Below are positions 24,737 to 33,041 of a stretch of DNA of 35,927 bases, in pieces. The stretch covers positions 1 to 35,927 of the forward strand of contig CAKZLG010000257.1 in assembly GCA_937125035.1 (NCBI GenBank). Reading direction: 5' to 3'. The position numbers and the translations under genes are program-made. The notes beneath the pieces are model-generated. The model ran no database searches and was not told where the DNA came from. It was given only the letters and a program-made list of their open reading frames with translations. Positions within the stretch are counted from its first letter, which is position 1. Each line of letters opens with the position of its first letter. This DNA is from an uncultured Maribacter sp. GTDB lineage: Bacteria > Bacteroidota > Bacteroidia > Flavobacteriales > Flavobacteriaceae.

Positions 24737-26955
24737 CAGGCAACAGGATACATATACGAATTCTGATCGCAGCGCTTTTGCCATTGTACCTTACTTTGGC
24801 CCAACCCTCCTTTGCCCAAGATTCCATACCTGTAAAGGATATCCCCCCCTATTTTGAAAAGGCCAGAAAATTGCGCAATGAGAACAGGATAGACCAAGCT
24901 TTGGAACAATTGGAAATGGCCTCAAGGACCGCAGAGGAAAATGAGGATGTAAAATCCTTGATAGATGCCTACCATGAACTGGCCCTGCTCTACTTGCAAT
25001 TGAACAGGGAAGCGGACACTGAATTCTTCTGGGACCGCGCCAGTGTGCTGCTAAGGGACACTGCCTACCCCTATGGCAATGCCATACATAAATATATTGA
25101 GGCCATTCTGCTGCATAGGAACCTTCAGAATTTCCAAGCCCTTTTCATGCTGGGGGAAGCCAAGAAATTGAACAATGACCGGAACTTCTACAACAATATC
25201 CTTTTAGCGGAAGCCGAAGTATATCTAAGCCTGGAAAAGTATGAAAGCGCGGCGAAGAATTTTAATTCGCTGATCGTTAATACGGATATCTATGAAAGCG
25301 CCTATTTATCCACAAGGGCCTATTTGGGCCTTGCGGAGTTAAACTTGGCCACAGAAAATTATCAAGAAAGCATAAAGCACGGAGAAAATGCCCTGGCCCT
25401 GGCCGTTAAAAACAGTTTTGGCAGAGCGGTGAAAGAAGCCAACGAAATTTTGAAAACAGCCTATGAAAACATGGGGCTATACGACAAAGCCTATGTGAAC
25501 AGCGAAAATCTCTTAGCGCTGAGAGATAGCCTTTTCAACATAGAAAAAGTAAGGGTAGAGGCCAATACGGCAGATCAGATCAGAGACGACATAAAAACGG
25601 AACAAATCGTTAAGTTGGAAACGGAAAATGAGGATTTAAAGGAAAGCCAGAACCGATCGGAGATCACGGTGATTTTAATTTCGGCTTTTTTGACCATCAT
25701 TTCACTCTTGGCGGTATCCTTGTACAGAAACAACCAAATAAAATTGAAGACCAACGATCTGTTGCAGACAAAGAACAAGGAGCTCCAAGTGGCCCGAGAT
25801 GGTGCGGTACATGCCATGGAGGCCAAGACCAACTTCCTATCCACAGTGAGCCATGAGCTAAGGACACCGTTGTATGCCGTTACGGGCCTCACCCATCTCC
25901 TACTGGAAGAAAACCCATCCGATCATCAGAAAGACCATCTAAAGGCCCTAAAGTTTTCAGGCGAATACTTGCTAAATTTCATCAATGATATTCTGCACAT
26001 CAATAAAATAGATGCGAACAAACTAGAGCCCATGAGTATGCAGTTCAACCTCAGAAAGGTGCTGAATGAGGTCATAGATTCCCTGCAACAGAGCGCTAAG
26101 GCGAATAAGACCCGGATTTCGCTGGACTTTGATCCGGCCATTCCAGGACACTTGCTAAGTGACCCACTAAAACTGTCGCAAATTTTCATGAACCTTATTG
26201 GCAATGCCATAAAATTCACGAGAAACGGTGATGTGGAGGTCATAGCGAAACTACAGAGCAAGGAGGAAGTGAACGTTAGGCTCTACTTTGAGGTCAAGGA
26301 TAATGGCATTGGCATATCCGAAGAAAAACTACAAAGTATATTTGACGGTTTTGAGCAGGGATCCATACAGATCAACAGGGAATATGGGGGCACGGGACTG
26401 GGCCTTACCATTGTAAAGAGCCTGTTGGGACTTTTTGACAGTAAGATACAATTGAAAAGCACCTTGGGACAAGGGAGCTCCTTCTTTTTTGAGCTGGATA
26501 TGAAAAGTGTGGACGCCATGGTGGATGAAGACCCCTATGAACAAAAACAGCGTAATTTTGAGTTCAAAGGCCTGCACCTGCTCATTGTAGAGGACAACAA
26601 GATCAACCAGGTCATTACCAAAAAAATGTTGGCCAAAAAAGAAATCAGCAGTGATATTGCCAACAATGGCGAAGAAGCCATTGCCCTGGCCCAAGAAAAC
26701 ACCTATGATGCCATCCTCATGGACATTCATATGCCGGGCATAAGTGGGGAGGAAGCCACCGTGGAGATACGTAAGTTTGACCAGAAGACACCCATCATAG
26801 CACTCACCGCCATCTCTTTGGATGATAGTTTGGAAAGCTTTTATGCGGCCGGATGCAATGATGTGGTCACCAAACCTTTTAAGCCTGAAATTTTCTACCA
26901 AAAAATAGGCGAGAATATTTTTGATAAAAAAGCAGCTCCTACAGGAACGGTATAG
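24733..26955 (+). CDS. TPR-containing hybrid sensor histidine kinase
   Basis: The 740-residue protein starts with a signal-peptide-like helix (IRILIAALLPLYLTLAQPSFAQ) and a periplasmic region of roughly 280 residues made of TPR-like helical repeats. A short coiled-coil and one membrane helix at about 311-332 follow. Then come HisKA with phospho-acceptor His374 (TVSHELRTPL), the ATPase domain (NLIGNAIKFT, DNGIGISEE, GGTGLGLTIV), and a receiver with EDN and phospho-acceptor Asp664 (ILMDIHMPG). There is no DNA-binding domain. The start must be the TTG at 24733, because the next ATG would remove the signal peptide. It overlaps gap by four bases and lpxK (convergent) by 17. The downstream partner is not in the window. 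Confidence 0.9.
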   Translation: MTGNRIHIRILIAALLPLYLTLAQPSFAQDSIPVKDIPPYFEKARKLRNENRIDQALEQLEMASRTAEENEDVKSLIDAYHELALLYLQLNREADTEFFWDRASVLLRDTAYPYGNAIHKYIEAILLHRNLQNFQALFMLGEAKKLNNDRNFYNNILLAEAEVYLSLEKYESAAKNFNSLIVNTDIYESAYLSTRAYLGLAELNLATENYQESIKHGENALALAVKNSFGRAVKEANEILKTAYENMGLYDKAYVNSENLLALRDSLFNIEKVRVEANTADQIRDDIKTEQIVKLETENEDLKESQNRSEITVILISAFLTIISLLAVSLYRNNQIKLKTNDLLQTKNKELQVARDGAVHAMEAKTNFLSTVSHELRTPLYAVTGLTHLLLEENPSDHQKDHLKALKFSGEYLLNFINDILHINKIDANKLEPMSMQFNLRKVLNEVIDSLQQSAKANKTRISLDFDPAIPGHLLSDPLKLSQIFMNLIGNAIKFTRNGDVEVIAKLQSKEEVNVRLYFEVKDNGIGISEEKLQSIFDGFEQGSIQINREYGGTGLGLTIVKSLLGLFDSKIQLKSTLGQGSSFFFELDMKSVDAMVDEDPYEQKQRNFEFKGLHLLIVEDNKINQVITKKMLAKKEISSDIANNGEEAIALAQENTYDAILMDIHMPGISGEEATVEIRKFDQKTPIIALTAISLDDSLESFYAAGCNDVVTKPFKPEIFYQKIGENIFDKKAAPTGTV

Positions 26956-27955
26956 CCGCCTGCAGGCTATCTCTCAGTACTTCGTCTCCCTGAAACAGAA
27001 AAACATGCCGCACTGGCAAATAAAAGAGATCCGCTACATGTTCCTTAAGGCGTACATAGTCCTTTTCCGTGGTTAGGACCAACTCTTTTTTCTTGAGTTC
27101 TTCCAGTTCTTTTTTTGAGAAAAAGTGATGGTCACCATAGGCCAAATGCTCAAAGGAGAGACCACATTCCGTTAAATGGCGCACCAAAGGACCAGGGTCT
27201 GCTATACCGGTGACCAAGGTGATCTTTCGTTTACCGGCTTGCTCAAAAGAAAGCTGGTCCTTCCCGCTCATAAAATAGGGACCGTAGGCCAAACTGGCAA
27301 AAAGAAGCTTTTGTCCTTTACCTAGTGTTCGCTTTTCTCTTATCCACTCCGCCTGTTGTAATGATAAGTCTTTGGGGCACTTCGTGACCACGATTACCTG
27401 GGCCCTTTGGGCCGCACCCTTGCTGTCCCTGAGATTGCCCGTGGGCAGGTACCAATCGTCCCAATACGGCCTTGCATACTGGGTCAATAGAATGGAAAAG
27501 GTGGGTGTTACCTTTCGGTGTTGGTAGGCATCGTCCATGAGAATGACCTTAGGCCCAACCTTGGTCATGAGATGCTCAATGCCCATGGCGCGATCGGCCT
27601 CTACCGCCACCGCCACCCCTTGGTCCTTGAACTTGGAAAAGATTTGATAGGGCTCATCCCCCAATTCCTGAACCGTGGTATCCGCACCGGCCAATACAAA
27701 TCCTTTGGATTTTCGTTTGTAGCCCCTACTTAAAACGGCCACCTTTTTATCTGTGAACAAGTGCTGTAATAAAAACTCCACCATAGGGGTCTTTCCCGTG
27801 CCGCCAACGCTCAAATTACCAATACAGATGATGGGCACCGAGAAATCATTGGAATGGAATATACCCTTATCGTAACACCAGTTGCGTAGATGTACCACTA
27901 GGCCATAGAGCAGGGAAAAGGGAAAAAGAAGTTTTCTTAAAAGCAGCACGAACAC
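26939..27955 (-). CDS. lpxK: Tetraacyldisaccharide 4'-kinase
   Basis: LpxK phosphorylates the 4' position of the lipid A disaccharide precursor at the inner membrane, so the organism makes a phosphorylated-precursor lipid A. The 338-residue product has the membrane-proximal N-terminal helix (LLFPFSLLYGLVVHLRN), the P-loop GNLSVGGTGKTP, and the ILMDDAYQHRKV motif with conserved aspartates and histidine. Later motifs are LPTGNLRD and LTTEKDYVRL. The start is GTG at 27955; no ATG fits. It is divergent from the Nif3-like gene with 44 bases between starts. Confidence 0.95.
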   Translation of the reverse strand: MFVLLLRKLLFPFSLLYGLVVHLRNWCYDKGIFHSNDFSVPIICIGNLSVGGTGKTPMVEFLLQHLFTDKKVAVLSRGYKRKSKGFVLAGADTTVQELGDEPYQIFSKFKDQGVAVAVEADRAMGIEHLMTKVGPKVILMDDAYQHRKVTPTFSILLTQYARPYWDDWYLPTGNLRDSKGAAQRAQVIVVTKCPKDLSLQQAEWIREKRTLGKGQKLLFASLAYGPYFMSGKDQLSFEQAGKRKITLVTGIADPGPLVRHLTECGLSFEHLAYGDHHFFSKKELEELKKKELVLTTEKDYVRLKEHVADLFYLPVRHVFLFQGDEVLRDSLQAAIPFL

Positions 27956-27970
27956 GAAATTATAATATTT

Positions 27971-27978
27971 TATCTTTG
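27971..27978 (+). promoter_or_regulatory. -7 element for Nif3-like gene
   Basis: TATCTTTG matches TAnnTTTG exactly and ends 21 bases before the ATG at 28000, in an AT-rich 44-base divergent gap shared with lpxK. No TTG is seen at the -33 position. Confidence 0.5.
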
Positions 27979-27999
27979 AAGAACGTATTTATTCCAAAA

Positions 28000-29094
28000 A
28001 TGACTGTAGCAGCGATCGCGGATATCATAGAGCAACTGGCCCCTTTGGACCAGGCGGAGGATTTTGACAATGTAGGGCTGCTGGTGGGCGATAAGAATGC
28101 GACGGTAAATGGCGTTTTGGTGACGCTGGACACGCTGGAAAACGTGGTGGAAGAGGCCATTAAAAAGAACTGTAACCTCATCGTAAGCTTTCACCCCATT
28201 ATATTCAGCGGCTTAAAGAAGCTCACGGGCAAGACCTATGTGGAACGGGTGGTCATGAAAGCCGTAAAGCACGATATTGCCCTCTACGCCATTCATACCG
28301 CCCTGGACAACAGTCCCGCTGGGGTGAACGCAAAAATCTGCGAAGTGCTTGGCATTGGCAATCCCAAAATTTTGATCCCTAAAAAAAACAGTCTTAAAAA
28401 ACTGACGACCTACGTTCCCCTGATGAATCTTGAAATGGTAAAAAACGCCCTGTTCCAAGCCGGGGCTGGGAACCTGGGCAATTATAGCGAGTGTGGTTTC
28501 CATGCTCTGGGAGAAGGCACTTACAAGGCCAACGCAGCGGCCAACCCCACCCTAGGGGAGAAAGGAAAGAGACATACGGAAAAGGAGGCCATGCTGTCCG
28601 TAATCTACCAAGGGCACAGGGAAACCGAGATACTCAGGGCGCTTCTTGACAAGCACCCCTATGAGGAAGTGGCCTATGAGGTCACCCTCTTGGAAAATAG
28701 GGACCAGACAGTGGGCATGGGCATGGTGGGTCATTTGGATGAACCCATGGAAGAACGGGAATTCCTGGCCCATATAAAGAAGACCATGAAGACCGGTGTG
28801 GTACGGCATTCCGCCCTATTGGGAAAACCCGTGCATAAGGTAGCCGTGCTAGGGGGCAGTGGAGCCTTTGCCATTGGGGCGGCGAAAGCGGCCGGGGCCG
28901 ATATGTTCATCACGGCAGATGTAAAATACCACCAATTCTATGAGGCCGAAGGGCAGCTCATCATTGCGGATATCGGACACTTTGAAACTGAGCAGTTTAC
29001 AAAAGATCTTTTAGTTGATTATCTTACAAAAAAAATTCCTAATTTTGCAGTCCGTTTATCGGAAAGTTTAACAAATCCCATCAAGTATCATTAA
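28000..29094 (+). CDS. Nif3-like dinuclear metal centre protein
   Basis: This 364-residue protein belongs to the Nif3/YbgI (DUF34) family, which forms hexameric toroids with a di-metal site. Family motifs are FDNVGLLVG near the N-terminus, SFHPIIFSG, IHTALDNSPAGVN and the C-terminal ADVKYHQFYEAEGQ with DIGHFETEQF, which give the histidine, aspartate and glutamate metal ligands. It is the long form with an inserted middle domain (about 125-235, PII-like), as usual in Bacteroidota. I chose the ATG at 28000 (MTVAAIADI). A zinc-ribbon-family coiled-coil protein follows after two bases, a pair conserved in many genomes. A role as a GTP cyclohydrolase or metal chaperone has been proposed in the family, without certainty. 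Confidence 0.9.
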   Translation: MTVAAIADIIEQLAPLDQAEDFDNVGLLVGDKNATVNGVLVTLDTLENVVEEAIKKNCNLIVSFHPIIFSGLKKLTGKTYVERVVMKAVKHDIALYAIHTALDNSPAGVNAKICEVLGIGNPKILIPKKNSLKKLTTYVPLMNLEMVKNALFQAGAGNLGNYSECGFHALGEGTYKANAAANPTLGEKGKRHTEKEAMLSVIYQGHRETEILRALLDKHPYEEVAYEVTLLENRDQTVGMGMVGHLDEPMEEREFLAHIKKTMKTGVVRHSALLGKPVHKVAVLGGSGAFAIGAAKAAGADMFITADVKYHQFYEAEGQLIIADIGHFETEQFTKDLLVDYLTKKIPNFAVRLSESLTNPIKYH

Positions 29095-29096
29095 AT

Positions 29097-29876
29097 ATGG
29101 CAAAAAAAGAAGAATCGTCCGTTGAAGCTAAATTAAGGGCATTATATGACCTGCAATTGATAGATTCTAGGGTAGATGAAATACGAAACGTTCGTGGTGA
29201 GTTACCCTTGGAGGTTGAAGATCTTGAGGATGACGTACAGGGCCTCAAAACGAGATTGGATAAGTTAAAAACAGATTTGGAGACCATCAATTTTGAGATT
29301 GGTGCCAAGAAAAATCTTATAGAAGAGGCCAAGGCCCTCATCAAAAAATACGCTGAGCAGCAAAAAAATGTACGGAACAGCAGGGAGTTCAATTCCATCA
29401 GCAAGGAATTGGAGTTCCAAGAACTGGAGATTCAGTTGGCCGAAAAGAACATTAAAGAGTTCAAGGCGCAAATAGAGCAAAAGAAAGAGGTCATATCTGA
29501 GACCAAGGAACATCTTTCAGAACGGGAGACCCATTTGAAGCATAAGAAGAACGAATTGGATGCTATCTTGGCCGAAACCGAAAAAGAAGAAAAGGCCTTG
29601 TTGGAGGAATCTGAAAAATACCAAGAAAAAATAGAGGAGCGTTTGGTAAATGCCTATGCCCGCATACGTAAGAACGTAAAGAACGGTTTGGCCGTCGTGC
29701 CCATTGAAAGAGGGGCCTCTGGAGGCTCGTTCTTCACCATACCCCCACAGGTACAGGTAGAGATCGCGGCACGCAAGAAAATCATAACCGATGAGCACAG
29801 CGGTAGGATTTTAGTGGATCCCGTTTTGGCCGAAGAAGAAATGGATAAAATGCAGAAACTGTTTGCCAAGTTCTAA
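29097..29876 (+). CDS. Coiled-coil zinc-ribbon-family protein (DUF164/CT398-like) lacking cysteines
   Basis: The 259-residue protein is mostly a long antiparallel coiled coil (about residues 30-185) rich in lysine and glutamate. It is followed by a C-terminal module VPIERGASGGSFFTIPPQVQ continuing to KKIITDEHSGRILVD. This aligns with the C4 zinc ribbon of the DUF164/CT398 family (GGCF...IPPQ...CEHCGRILV), but every zinc cysteine is replaced; the whole protein has no cysteine. It lies two bases after the Nif3-like gene and is likely co-expressed. The family is thought to act as a scaffold (CT398 binds secretion and sigma-54 components in Chlamydia). The role here is unknown. Confidence 0.85.
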   Translation: MAKKEESSVEAKLRALYDLQLIDSRVDEIRNVRGELPLEVEDLEDDVQGLKTRLDKLKTDLETINFEIGAKKNLIEEAKALIKKYAEQQKNVRNSREFNSISKELEFQELEIQLAEKNIKEFKAQIEQKKEVISETKEHLSERETHLKHKKNELDAILAETEKEEKALLEESEKYQEKIEERLVNAYARIRKNVKNGLAVVPIERGASGGSFFTIPPQVQVEIAARKKIITDEHSGRILVDPVLAEEEMDKMQKLFAKF

Positions 29877-29897
29877 AAGACAGTACAAGATAAAGTT

Positions 29898-29928
29898 AAA
29901 AGCCATCTCAATCCTAGATGGCTTTTTT
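29898..29928 (+). terminator. Rho-independent terminator after coiled-coil gene
   Basis: AAAAGCCATCT (29898-29908) pairs with AGATGGCTTTT (29916-29926) around CAATCCT, with a six-T tail starting within the stem. It lies 22 bases after the stop codon. Confidence 0.85.
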
Positions 29929-29973
29929 ATTTATGGTACCTTCAAAGAGCGAAGTTTAAAAAGGAACAAACGC

Positions 29974-30393
29974 ATGGAAAAATGGGCCTTTATGGGGTTG
30001 ATACTTGGAGCCATGACCGTTAATGCACAAGTCCTGGACCACTATCAATGGAAAAACAGGTTGCTTTTTTTGGTCGCGGACCGCACGGATGACCCGTCGC
30101 TACAACGGCAATTGGCAGCTTTTGAAAATCACGCGGTAGCACTAAAGGAGCGGGACCTTATGGTTTTTTTGATGGATAGGAAGAAGGTGTTCCATAAGAA
30201 CGGTGAGATGTCAACATTGGATACCTCCACAACCTACCACAGTTTGGGCCTACCGTTGGATTTTATAGGCCTTGTTTTGGTGGGCAAAGATGGTGGTGTA
30301 AAGTACAGGGCCGATTTTCCGGTACCGCCCAACGAAATTTTTGATCGTATAGATGCCATGCCCATGCGCAGGGCCGAAATGAAAAACAATTAA
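29974..30393 (+). CDS. Secreted DUF4174-type protein
   Basis: The 139-residue product starts with a signal peptide (MEKWAFMGLILGAMTVNAQ). It then shows the DUF4174 pattern: YQWKNRLLFLVADRTDDPSLQRQL, a strand LMVFLMDRKKVFHKNG, and GLVLVGKDGGVKYRADFPVP followed by the helix IFDRIDAMPMRR. The fold resembles thioredoxin-like proteins but there is no cysteine, so it is not a thiol oxidoreductase. I chose the ATG at 29974 because it opens the signal peptide and lies after the terminator. It is followed after four bases by a small membrane protein gene. Confidence 0.78.
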   Translation: MEKWAFMGLILGAMTVNAQVLDHYQWKNRLLFLVADRTDDPSLQRQLAAFENHAVALKERDLMVFLMDRKKVFHKNGEMSTLDTSTTYHSLGLPLDFIGLVLVGKDGGVKYRADFPVPPNEIFDRIDAMPMRRAEMKNN

Positions 30394-30397
30394 TATT

Positions 30398-30754
30398 ATG
30401 AAACCACTTATCACTCCTAAGGAACTCATCTATCTGTGCTTGGCCTTGGCTGGACTGATTGCCACGTGGTATTTCAATATACAATTTTACAGCACTTCCC
30501 AAGATACCTCATTGGGCCACTTTATCGCCCAGACCGTGACCACCGTTCCGGCAAAATCCATTTCTGCGGACATCAGCGTGGTGGCCGTGACTTTTTTGAT
30601 ATGGATGGTCATAGAGGCCCGTAGTATAAAATTAAGGCATTGGTGGCTGTTCATTCCCTTAACATTTTTGGTGGCCTTGGCCTTCAGCTTTCCTCTGTTC
30701 CTGTTTTTCAGGGAACGGAAGTTAGGCAAGCTTGGCCGTGTCAATGAGACGTAA
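30398..30754 (+). CDS. Small integral membrane protein, DUF2834-like
   Basis: The 118-residue product has three hydrophobic segments at about 9-27, 58-73 and 81-106, with LIYLCLALAGLIATWYFN at the start and the polar FIAQTVTTVPAKSISADI segment between the first two. It ends in a basic tail. This matches the layout of DUF2834 membrane proteins, which have no known function. It lies four bases after the DUF4174 gene and overlaps the 3' end of the convergent kmo gene by 33 bases. Confidence 0.75.
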   Translation: MKPLITPKELIYLCLALAGLIATWYFNIQFYSTSQDTSLGHFIAQTVTTVPAKSISADISVVAVTFLIWMVIEARSIKLRHWWLFIPLTFLVALAFSFPLFLFFRERKLGKLGRVNET

Positions 30755-32080
30755 CATCATTTCCTCCACTTCCGTACTGTCCCACTTTTCAGAAATATCG
30801 GGAATGGACATGACCTGCGACATGACCTGCTCTTGAGCATCGCCCAATGCCAGTGCCTCATAATAGGGCCGTAGGGAAAAGGTAACCCTTGAATAGGCGG
30901 GTATCCATTGATCCGGGTATTTTTCAGCAAAGCGCTTTTCTATCTTCTTCTGGAGCAAGAACTGAGGATTGGCCGTTTTACTGCTCATCTCCATGAAATT
31001 ACGGTAACTCAGCTCGGCAATGGCATCCGCGTTGGGTTTGCGCACCTCTTGGTATTCCTTGAAAATGGCTTCCCATTCGTCTCCGTGCTTTGTGATCAGG
31101 CTGTTCAAAACGTAAATATCCTCAAAACCGGCATTCATTCCTTGGCCATAAAAAGGAACAATGGCGTGGGCGGAATCGCCCACCAAGGCCACTTTGTCCC
31201 AATACGTCCATGGATAGCATTTCATAGTGACCATGGCACTTGTGGGGTTTCTGAAAAAATCGCCCGTTAGGTCTTCAATATCCTTGCGTACGTTGGGAAA
31301 GTAGGTTTTGAAGAATTCCTTGGCCTGCCCTTCCGTGGCAATGGACTCAAAGGAAACTTCGCCCTCAAAGGGCATGAAGAGCGTACAGGTGAAACTACCA
31401 TCTAAATTGGGCATGGCGATGAGCATGAAGTTGCCCCGGGGCCAAATATGAAAGGAATGCTTGTCCAATTTATGCGTGCCGTCCGCATTGGGCGGTATGG
31501 TCAACTCTTTATAGCCCACGTCTATAAAATCTTGGGAATAATCAAATCTGCTGCGCCGCTGCATCTTGTGCCGTACCCTTGAAAACGCACCATCACAGCC
31601 AAAGACCATATCATATTGGTATTCCTTCCACTCGCTTTTCTCCGTAGCCCCGGTGTATATGGAAGCCTCAGGCAAGTTGATGTCCCATACCTTTTCATTG
31701 AATTTAAAATACACACCGGCCGCTTCGGCAAGATCGATCATTCTTTTGTTGAGCACGCCCCTGGAAATGGACCAGATGGCCTCGCCCTCCTTCCCGTATT
31801 TCTGATGGTACTCCTCCTTACCTATGACATGCATCGCCCTTTTATGCAGGGGTATCGCAATTTTTTTGATTTCCTCTTCCAGCCCAACTTCACACAGCGC
31901 ATTCCAACCCCTGTTGCTCATGGCCAAATTAATGCTCCTCCCCGAAAATTCAATGTTCCGTATATCCGGCCTCCGATCAAATACGGTGACGGAATGGCCC
32001 AAACGCTTTAAATAAATGGCCAGTAGGGAGCCCACCAAGCCAGATCCTATGATCGCAATATCCTTTAAAGTTTGCTGCAT
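30722..32080 (-). CDS. kmo: Kynurenine 3-monooxygenase
   Basis: Kmo is an FAD- and NADPH-dependent aromatic hydroxylase that makes 3-hydroxykynurenine in tryptophan breakdown or de novo NAD synthesis. The 452-residue product has the FAD motif IIGSGLVGSLLAIYL at 10-24, then FDRRPDIR, the FSGRSINLAMSNRG region characteristic of KMO, and the second flavin motif VALVGDSAHAIVPFYGQGMN. The C-terminal region carries FMEMSSKT and a hydrophobic tail region similar to known bacterial KMOs. No kynureninase, 3-HAO or TDO gene is in the window. It is divergent from the flavin reductase operon with 159 bases between starts. Confidence 0.95.
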   Translation of the reverse strand: MQQTLKDIAIIGSGLVGSLLAIYLKRLGHSVTVFDRRPDIRNIEFSGRSINLAMSNRGWNALCEVGLEEEIKKIAIPLHKRAMHVIGKEEYHQKYGKEGEAIWSISRGVLNKRMIDLAEAAGVYFKFNEKVWDINLPEASIYTGATEKSEWKEYQYDMVFGCDGAFSRVRHKMQRRSRFDYSQDFIDVGYKELTIPPNADGTHKLDKHSFHIWPRGNFMLIAMPNLDGSFTCTLFMPFEGEVSFESIATEGQAKEFFKTYFPNVRKDIEDLTGDFFRNPTSAMVTMKCYPWTYWDKVALVGDSAHAIVPFYGQGMNAGFEDIYVLNSLITKHGDEWEAIFKEYQEVRKPNADAIAELSYRNFMEMSSKTANPQFLLQKKIEKRFAEKYPDQWIPAYSRVTFSLRPYYEALALGDAQEQVMSQVMSIPDISEKWDSTEVEEMMLRLIDTAKLA

Positions 32081-32239
32081 CTGCTCTTTTCTGCTAATGG
32101 AATATCAAACGTTAAAAATAAGGCTTTGCCTTGAAACGGCTCCAGGTTCTCCAAAAAATCACACTATGTTGGATTTTATGCCGAACTTAACTTTTTTTTG
32201 TTGAGGTAATTTGTACTTTCGTGAAACAAAATTAGACTA
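32081..32239. promoter_or_regulatory. Divergent promoter region, kmo / flavin reductase operon
   Basis: For kmo, the minus strand has TAATTTTG (32234-32227), an exact TAnnTTTG match, giving a leader of about 140 bases; no TTG is seen at -33. For the photolyase operon, the plus strand has TACTTTCG (32214-32221), one mismatch from consensus, which ends 18 bases before the ATG at 32240. The two elements are a few bases apart, so transcription in one direction could interfere with the other. Confidence 0.4.
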
Positions 32240-32884
32240 ATGTTGCATATTTCGCATGTAGACCTTAAAGACATGGCATCCCGGTACAGGGCCAATCTGA
32301 TCAATAGCTGCACGGGCTATAAATCCTGTAATCTACTGGGTACCGTATCGCCTTCGGGCAACAGCAATCTGGCCATCTTCAATTCCATTATCCACATAGG
32401 CAGTAACCCCGCCATGCTGGGTTTTGTCCTTAGACCATTGACCGTGAAAAGGGACACCTATGCCAATTTTAAGGAGACCGGATCTTTTACGGTAAATCAA
32501 GTACATTCGGAAATCATTGCAAAGGCCCACCATACGGCAGCGAAATATCCGGCAGGTATTTCGGAATTTTCGAAAGCGGGCTTAACGGAAGAGTACAGGG
32601 ATGATTTCAGCGCCCCTTATGTAAAGGAAAGCCAAATAAAGTTAGGATGTGATTATATAAATGAATACCCCTTGGCAGAAAATGGCTGTTTGCTGGTCAT
32701 TGGGGCCATTAAGCATATCTACCTCCCTAAGGAGGTGCTGCACGAGGATGGCTGGGTGCAGCTGGACAAGGCCCAAACCGTATCCGCCAACGGGCTTGAC
32801 GGTTATGCCCTGCCCAAATTGTTGGACCGCTTTGCCTACCCTCAACCAGATCAGGAAACCCAATCATTGGATCATGGGGCATAA
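32240..32884 (+). CDS. Flavin reductase-like FMN-binding protein
   Basis: This 214-residue protein matches the flavin-reductase-like split-barrel family. It carries NLLGTVSPSGNSNLAIFNSI (the FMN-binding start of the domain), then PAMLGFVLRPLTVKRDTYANFKETGSFTVN and HHTAAKYPAGISEFSKAGL, and a strand-rich C-terminal half. The usual reaction is NAD(P)H-dependent reduction of FMN or FAD, or the protein may simply bind FMN. It is the first gene of a run in which the next two genes overlap, ending in two flavin photoenzymes, which suggests it supplies or reduces flavin for them. That link is inference from position. Confidence 0.85.
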   Translation: MLHISHVDLKDMASRYRANLINSCTGYKSCNLLGTVSPSGNSNLAIFNSIIHIGSNPAMLGFVLRPLTVKRDTYANFKETGSFTVNQVHSEIIAKAHHTAAKYPAGISEFSKAGLTEEYRDDFSAPYVKESQIKLGCDYINEYPLAENGCLLVIGAIKHIYLPKEVLHEDGWVQLDKAQTVSANGLDGYALPKLLDRFAYPQPDQETQSLDHGA

Positions 32885-33041
32885 AAAGCCACATCTTCCC
32901 ACCAAAACCTGCCCTACCTGTCTGCTGCCCTTTGCCTGGCGTAAAAAATGGACGAACAATTGGGACACAGTGACGTATTGTAGTGAGCGCTGCAGAAGAA
33001 ATAAGAAGGTTAAAACGTCCCACAAAACAAAAGTGTCATGA
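32874..33041 (+). CDS. DUF2256 small zinc-finger-like protein
   Basis: This 55-residue product is embedded in the longer 32661..33041 frame of the ORF track. It starts MGHKKPHLPTKTCPTC and has the DUF2256 layout: Cys13 and Cys16, a conserved RKKW and W in the middle, and Cys36 and Cys40 in YCSERCRRNKK. That gives a likely C4 zinc site in a basic protein. I chose the ATG at 32874; it overlaps the flavin reductase end by 11 bases, and its own end overlaps the cry-DASH start by four (ATGA). DUF2256 genes are known to occur next to cryptochromes and photolyases, which supports the call. The molecular role is not known. Confidence 0.88.
   Translation: MGHKKPHLPTKTCPTCLLPFAWRKKWTNNWDTVTYCSERCRRNKKVKTSHKTKVS

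Noticed and set aside
32661-32873. N-terminal extension of the DUF2256 ORF
   Set aside because: The first 71 residues are the flavin reductase gene read in another frame. The conserved DUF2256 sequence begins at the ATG at 32874.
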